Shown here: positions 61,132 through 64,000 of the stretch, one piece after another
Position numbering within the stretch: the stretch's first letter is position 1
Layout of the letters: each line of letters opens with the position of its first letter
Source: CBDFKU01 sp965248975
Lineage (GTDB): Bacteria > Chloroflexota > Dehalococcoidia > Lucifugimonadales > JAGWBF01
NCBI GenBank assembly: GCA_965248975.1
Contig: CBDFKU010000012.1
Location: forward strand, 115,429 to 179,428
DNA: 64,000 bases
Direction of reading: 5' to 3'
Made by a program: the position numbers and the translations under genes
The notes under the pieces: generated by a model
The model's input: the letters and a program-made list of their open reading frames with translations, nothing else
Told to the model about the DNA's origin: nothing
Databases searched by the model: none

Positions 61132-61804
61132 CATTCCAGTCCGGGCCTTAAACTTGACCGGCCTCGCGTCCGGTAAGGATCTGAGGGAAGTGATCGAGAC
61201 CAGGGGCTCGACGCGACGGTTTTCACGGGACCCTATCCCGATGGCTGCGTTCGGCTCCATCCTGAGCCGGGCCAGCAGCGCCGTTCCCGCGGATTTCCTG
61301 GGGACGGAAGGGCCGAGCCTTCTGGACGTGCACCTGATAGTGAACGCCGTGGACGGACTCCCCCCCGGAAGCTATCTCCTCTCCCGTGATCCACCCGGCC
61401 TCGTGCTGCTGCAAGAAGGGGACTTGAGGGAGGTCGCGGGACACCTGTGCTTCGAGCAGGCCCTGGGTGCCGACGCGGCTGCCGTTGCATTTTTCATGGC
61501 GGACCTGGAGGGGATACTGAATCGATTCGGCAATCGAGGTTACAGGGCGGCCCAGCTAGAGGCGGGCATCCTGGGGGGCAGGCTATACCTCTGTGCGCAC
61601 TCTCTGGGGCTGGGCGCCACCGGGCTTACCTTCTACGACGATGACGTCGCCGACTTCTTCGGGACCCAGGGGAGGCAGATGAGCACGATGTTCGTGGTGG
61701 CCCTGGGCGTGCCGGACCCCCGGAACAGGGTCAGGCCTTACCGGTCCAGGGTGGGTGTCGCTCTGGACGCCCTGGCACGGGGCGCTAGGGCCGGATCTCC
61801 TTGA
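61115..61804 (+). CDS. SagB-like nitroreductase-family protein, C-terminal part (frameshifted)
   Basis: The second nitroreductase module, in the +1 frame: VIETRGSTRRFSRDPIPMAAFGSILSRA is the usual FMN-binding start, and FGNRGYRAAQLEAGILGGRLYLCAHSLGLGATGLTFYDDDVADFF (in segments) is the conserved dimer and flavin region. No good start codon precedes the domain, which supports a frameshift rather than a separate gene. The end overlaps the convergent greA-like gene by 20 bases. Confidence 0.7.
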   Translation, partial: GSVRHDIPVRALNLTGLASGKDLREVIETRGSTRRFSRDPIPMAAFGSILSRASSAVPADFLGTEGPSLLDVHLIVNAVDGLPPGSYLLSRDPPGLVLLQEGDLREVAGHLCFEQALGADAAAVAFFMADLEGILNRFGNRGYRAAQLEAGILGGRLYLCAHSLGLGATGLTFYDDDVADFFGTQGRQMSTMFVVALGVPDPRNRVRPYRSRVGVALDALARGARAGSP

Positions 61805-62627
61805 CCACGTAGCGAAGGGTGCCTCTGGGCACAGTAATGACCACTTCGTCACCCGCCGACTTCTCCAGCAGCGCCTTCCCCACCGGCGAGATGCTGGAGA
61901 TCTTGCCGGCGGCTGGGTTGGCTTCCCGGGCATCGACCAGGGTGTAGCGGACCTCCTTGCCGTTGGCGGGATCGGAGAGGGTTACCTTGCTACCGAGCCT
62001 CACGCGTCCGTCATGGAGGGCGGCGTCATCTTCAGCAACCACCGCATTGGCCAGGATGCCCTCAAGCTCCTTGATACTGGACTCGATGAAGCCCTGGCGT
62101 TCCTTTGCGGCGTCCAGAGGAGCGTTCTCCCTGAAATCCTTGTCGGCCATGGCCCGCTGAATGTCTGCGATGATCTTTATGCGATCTTCCTTCAACAACT
62201 CCAGGCGGAACTGGAGATTGGCGTGGCCCTCCGCGGTAAGGTGGGCCTGGTCGGTGGTGGAGCCGAGGAAGGTGCGCCTGGGGTTCTTCTTAGACTTGGA
62301 GGCCTTCAGGTGGGGTGCCAGGCTTATATTGATCATACCGGCCTGCTTGAGATAGCTGAGGAACGACCTGACCGGCTTTATCTTCTGGATCGAGTCCCCT
62401 CCCCACATACCTGCCGATTCGGCGTAATCAGCCACTTCCGGCGGGCTCAGCTCCTTTACCCCCCTTTCCCTGCCGCACCACTGGATAAACCGGTTGAGCT
62501 CTTGTAGCCCTGCCTGTTGGCCCTTAGCCGAGAGGGTCGCCACATATTGGTTGAGGGCATCCGCGAGAGAATGACTCTGCAAGGCAACCAACTCCTTTCC
62601 AAGGCCGCGGATCTGAGATTCTCTCAC
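61785..62627 (-). CDS. GreA-type transcription factor fused to an N-terminal SAM-like domain
   Basis: A 280-residue protein. Residues 130-280 are GreA-like: a coiled coil (TAEGHANLQFRLELLKEDRIKIIADIQRAMADKDFRENAPLDAAKERQG in segments, with the acidic DKDFRENAP tip) and the FKBP-like domain (LGSKVTLSD, ISSISPVGKALLEKSAGDEVVI). Residues 15-110 resemble the helical core-binding domain of tyrosine recombinases (LNQYVATLSAKG, LNRFIQWCGRERGVKELSPPEVADYAE, KPVRSFLSYLKQAGMI). No recombinase catalytic domain. GTG start; it overlaps the stop of the next upstream gene. Confidence 0.8.
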   Translation of the reverse strand: MRESQIRGLGKELVALQSHSLADALNQYVATLSAKGQQAGLQELNRFIQWCGRERGVKELSPPEVADYAESAGMWGGDSIQKIKPVRSFLSYLKQAGMINISLAPHLKASKSKKNPRRTFLGSTTDQAHLTAEGHANLQFRLELLKEDRIKIIADIQRAMADKDFRENAPLDAAKERQGFIESSIKELEGILANAVVAEDDAALHDGRVRLGSKVTLSDPANGKEVRYTLVDAREANPAAGKISSISPVGKALLEKSAGDEVVITVPRGTLRYVVKEIRP

Positions 62628-64000
62628 CTTCGGTCGTTGAGGCCGAGGGGGTGCAAAGCGTTACGGCCGTCCTGTTCCAGATTCAGACCCTGAGCCACAC
62701 CATCTTCGTATTTCTTCTGGAGAGCGGCGAGAACGTCCGGATTGGGACGCCGGCCCTCGTCCAGCCGTCCGGCCAGGTCTGCGAGGGTGTCGTACGCCTC
62801 GTCTACGCCACAGTAGAAAGAAAGCAGCCAGGCCAGCTCACGCTCATTGGTCGGCGTCGGTATGCCATCGATGTCGAAGATGTCATCGTCGACCTTGGTA
62901 TATCGGAGGATGCCGGCCTTGTCCTGGGAGTCGCGACCATAGTATCGTCGCCGGTTCAGCTCGAGAACTCGCTTACGATATTCTGCGTCCCCGTAGATTT
63001 TACTAGGTAGCCACTCCCCTTCCAGGTCTACGACCGTTTCCCCGCGGGCATTCACAACGGCTACTGCGACATCGGAGCCCAACACCTCGTCCCGCTGGAA
63101 CTCCACTGCCCCACGAAGCAGTGCTTCTTGCAGCATCAAGGTAAGCTCCCGGGGGATCTTTTTGTACAGACTGCCGCTGGCTTCTTCATTGGTGTCGGCG
63201 CCTACGCCGCCGGTGTTGAAGGCATAATATTCCTGGCGAAGTCCGCCGGCGGCCAGGTCTCTTAGGACACGGAGCATCAGGTTGGCGTTCTCGTCCTCCA
63301 ATCCGATGATGAACGGGTCGGAGAAATACTCCACGTACGGCCGGCCTATTGCCCCGATGGCAGCGCCCATCTGAACGGCCTCTCCGTACATCAAGACCCG
63401 TATGTACTGTTCGATGTTCAGCCGCCGTAGTGTGGGCATAATCGTGTTCTGGCGCATGACCGCTTGCCACATCACGCGGTCGGTATCCTGCATCGGAATG
63501 TGCACCGAGTCGGCGGTCTTCCCGTTGGTTATGGTCTTCATGAGCTCGCTGGCGTTCTTCCTGGCCAGCAGCCTGGGTCTGGAGAGGACCATGCGCATGT
63601 TGCGCACCGGGTTCTGCGAGTAATCGGGCGCACCGTTTTCGGTGCCAGCCACAACATTCTCCAGGGTCTCCTGGGAATTGGGAGCCTCCTTAGTGCCCCG
63701 CAGGACGTCGTAAGTAATGGGATCGTCCTCACGGGTCAGCCCGAAGGGTACGGCGTAGAAGTTGTTCTCCGTCCCATCGATTCCGTAGGATATCCTGACG
63801 GTACTCCCGCTGCGGGTATTCTGCACGTCCTCTCCCAGCCGCTGTAGCAGAACGATGTCGTCATTCATCGGATAGACCCCTTCTTCGGGGTCGGGTGCAA
63901 GGCCAAGAAGCTTGCCCAGCTCGCTGTTAGCCAGCTCGATCATTATGGTGAGGGTGCTCTTGCCGTGTAGCGAGGGTCCGATAGTCACCATGGCGGTGTT
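62624..64000 (-). CDS. P-loop protein with PEP-carboxykinase-like features (5' end outside window)
   Basis: At least 458 residues; the frame is open to the right edge, so the N-terminus is missing. TIGPSLHGKSTLT is a P-loop; further on, YPMNDDIVLL, ENNFYAVPFGLTREDDPITYDVLRG, ETLENVV and QNPVRNMRMVL follow the order of nucleotide and metal motifs in ATP-type PEP carboxykinases, but the motifs are divergent and the second half is unlike PEPCK. Function is unknown. Its stop overlaps the greA-like start, so the two are probably one operon. Confidence 0.6.
   Translation of the reverse strand, partial: NTAMVTIGPSLHGKSTLTIMIELANSELGKLLGLAPDPEEGVYPMNDDIVLLQRLGEDVQNTRSGSTVRISYGIDGTENNFYAVPFGLTREDDPITYDVLRGTKEAPNSQETLENVVAGTENGAPDYSQNPVRNMRMVLSRPRLLARKNASELMKTITNGKTADSVHIPMQDTDRVMWQAVMRQNTIMPTLRRLNIEQYIRVLMYGEAVQMGAAIGAIGRPYVEYFSDPFIIGLEDENANLMLRVLRDLAAGGLRQEYYAFNTGGVGADTNEEASGSLYKKIPRELTLMLQEALLRGAVEFQRDEVLGSDVAVAVVNARGETVVDLEGEWLPSKIYGDAEYRKRVLELNRRRYYGRDSQDKAGILRYTKVDDDIFDIDGIPTPTNERELAWLLSFYCGVDEAYDTLADLAGRLDEGRRPNPDVLAALQKKYEDGVAQGLNLEQDGRNALHPLGLNDRR

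Noticed and set aside
60217..61804. RiPP (thiazole/oxazole peptide) biosynthetic cluster around the SagB-like gene
   Set aside because: No YcaO cyclodehydratase, precursor peptide or transporter gene lies nearby; neighbours are folate and transcription genes.

Overview
The window is a gene-dense, GC-rich bacterial chromosome segment of mostly housekeeping and catabolic genes. The mix suggests a Chloroflexota (Dehalococcoidia/SAR202-like) lineage: HspR-type heat-shock control, a fused two-subunit 2-oxoacid:ferredoxin oxidoreductase, class III CoA-transferase, luciferase-like flavin oxidoreductase, PAC2-family protein, GreA with an extra N-terminal domain, and lipoproteins with very long Thr-Pro linkers. 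This assignment is an inference from content; there is no rRNA, and I recognised no tRNA gene or CRISPR array.

Layout. 1-0.9 kb: end of a DNA alkylation repair gene and a methyltransferase. 1-4.6 kb: minus-strand hspR-grpE-dnaK-small ORF, divergent from a small zinc-ribbon gene. The two directions share a striking mirrored promoter whose -35 boxes form an HspR-like inverted repeat. 4.6-8.3 kb: a sulfite-oxidase-like enzyme, then ccmABCDE for cytochrome c maturation, with a CxxxY-type CcmE. 8.4-9.4 kb: an anti-sigma gene divergent from an ECF sigma gene that carries an in-frame stop. 9.5-12 kb: korAB. 12.3-16.5 kb: a lipoprotein binding protein, a small membrane protein, an inositol-phosphatase-like enzyme and a P-loop kinase. 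16.5-21.9 kb: a catabolic block (amidohydrolase, CoA-transferase, hydantoinase/dihydropyrimidinase) followed by three tandem small cupin-like paralogues. 22-27.5 kb: valS, an unknown gene, polX and a HicA-like remnant. 27.5-31 kb: prs-secA. 31.4 kb: purA. 32.7-38.3 kb: rpsO-pnp-dapB-asd-dapA on the minus strand. 38.5-43.2 kb: ilvE-like aminotransferase, ketopantoate-reductase-like enzyme, a hypothetical protein, an ABM monooxygenase and an amidohydrolase.

43.3-51.3 kb holds four tandem paralogous oligopeptide-type binding lipoproteins, each with its own promoter and intrinsic terminator and with no permease or ATPase nearby. 51.4-55.2 kb: PAC2 protein, an intact IS1182-like element with a 6-bp target duplication, a jelly-roll protein and a CoA-binding protein. 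55.2-64 kb: flavin oxidoreductase, acyl-CoA carboxylase carboxyltransferase, folP-folK-HAD phosphatase operon, a SagB-like oxidoreductase split by a +1 frameshift, a GreA fusion, and a P-loop (PEPCK-like) protein running off the right edge.

No single locus is clearly a new defence or biosynthetic system. The best leads are the mirrored HspR promoter controlling an uncharacterised zinc-ribbon gene, the four binding-protein paralogues, the cupin triplet, the CxxxY CcmE cluster and the GreA fusion.
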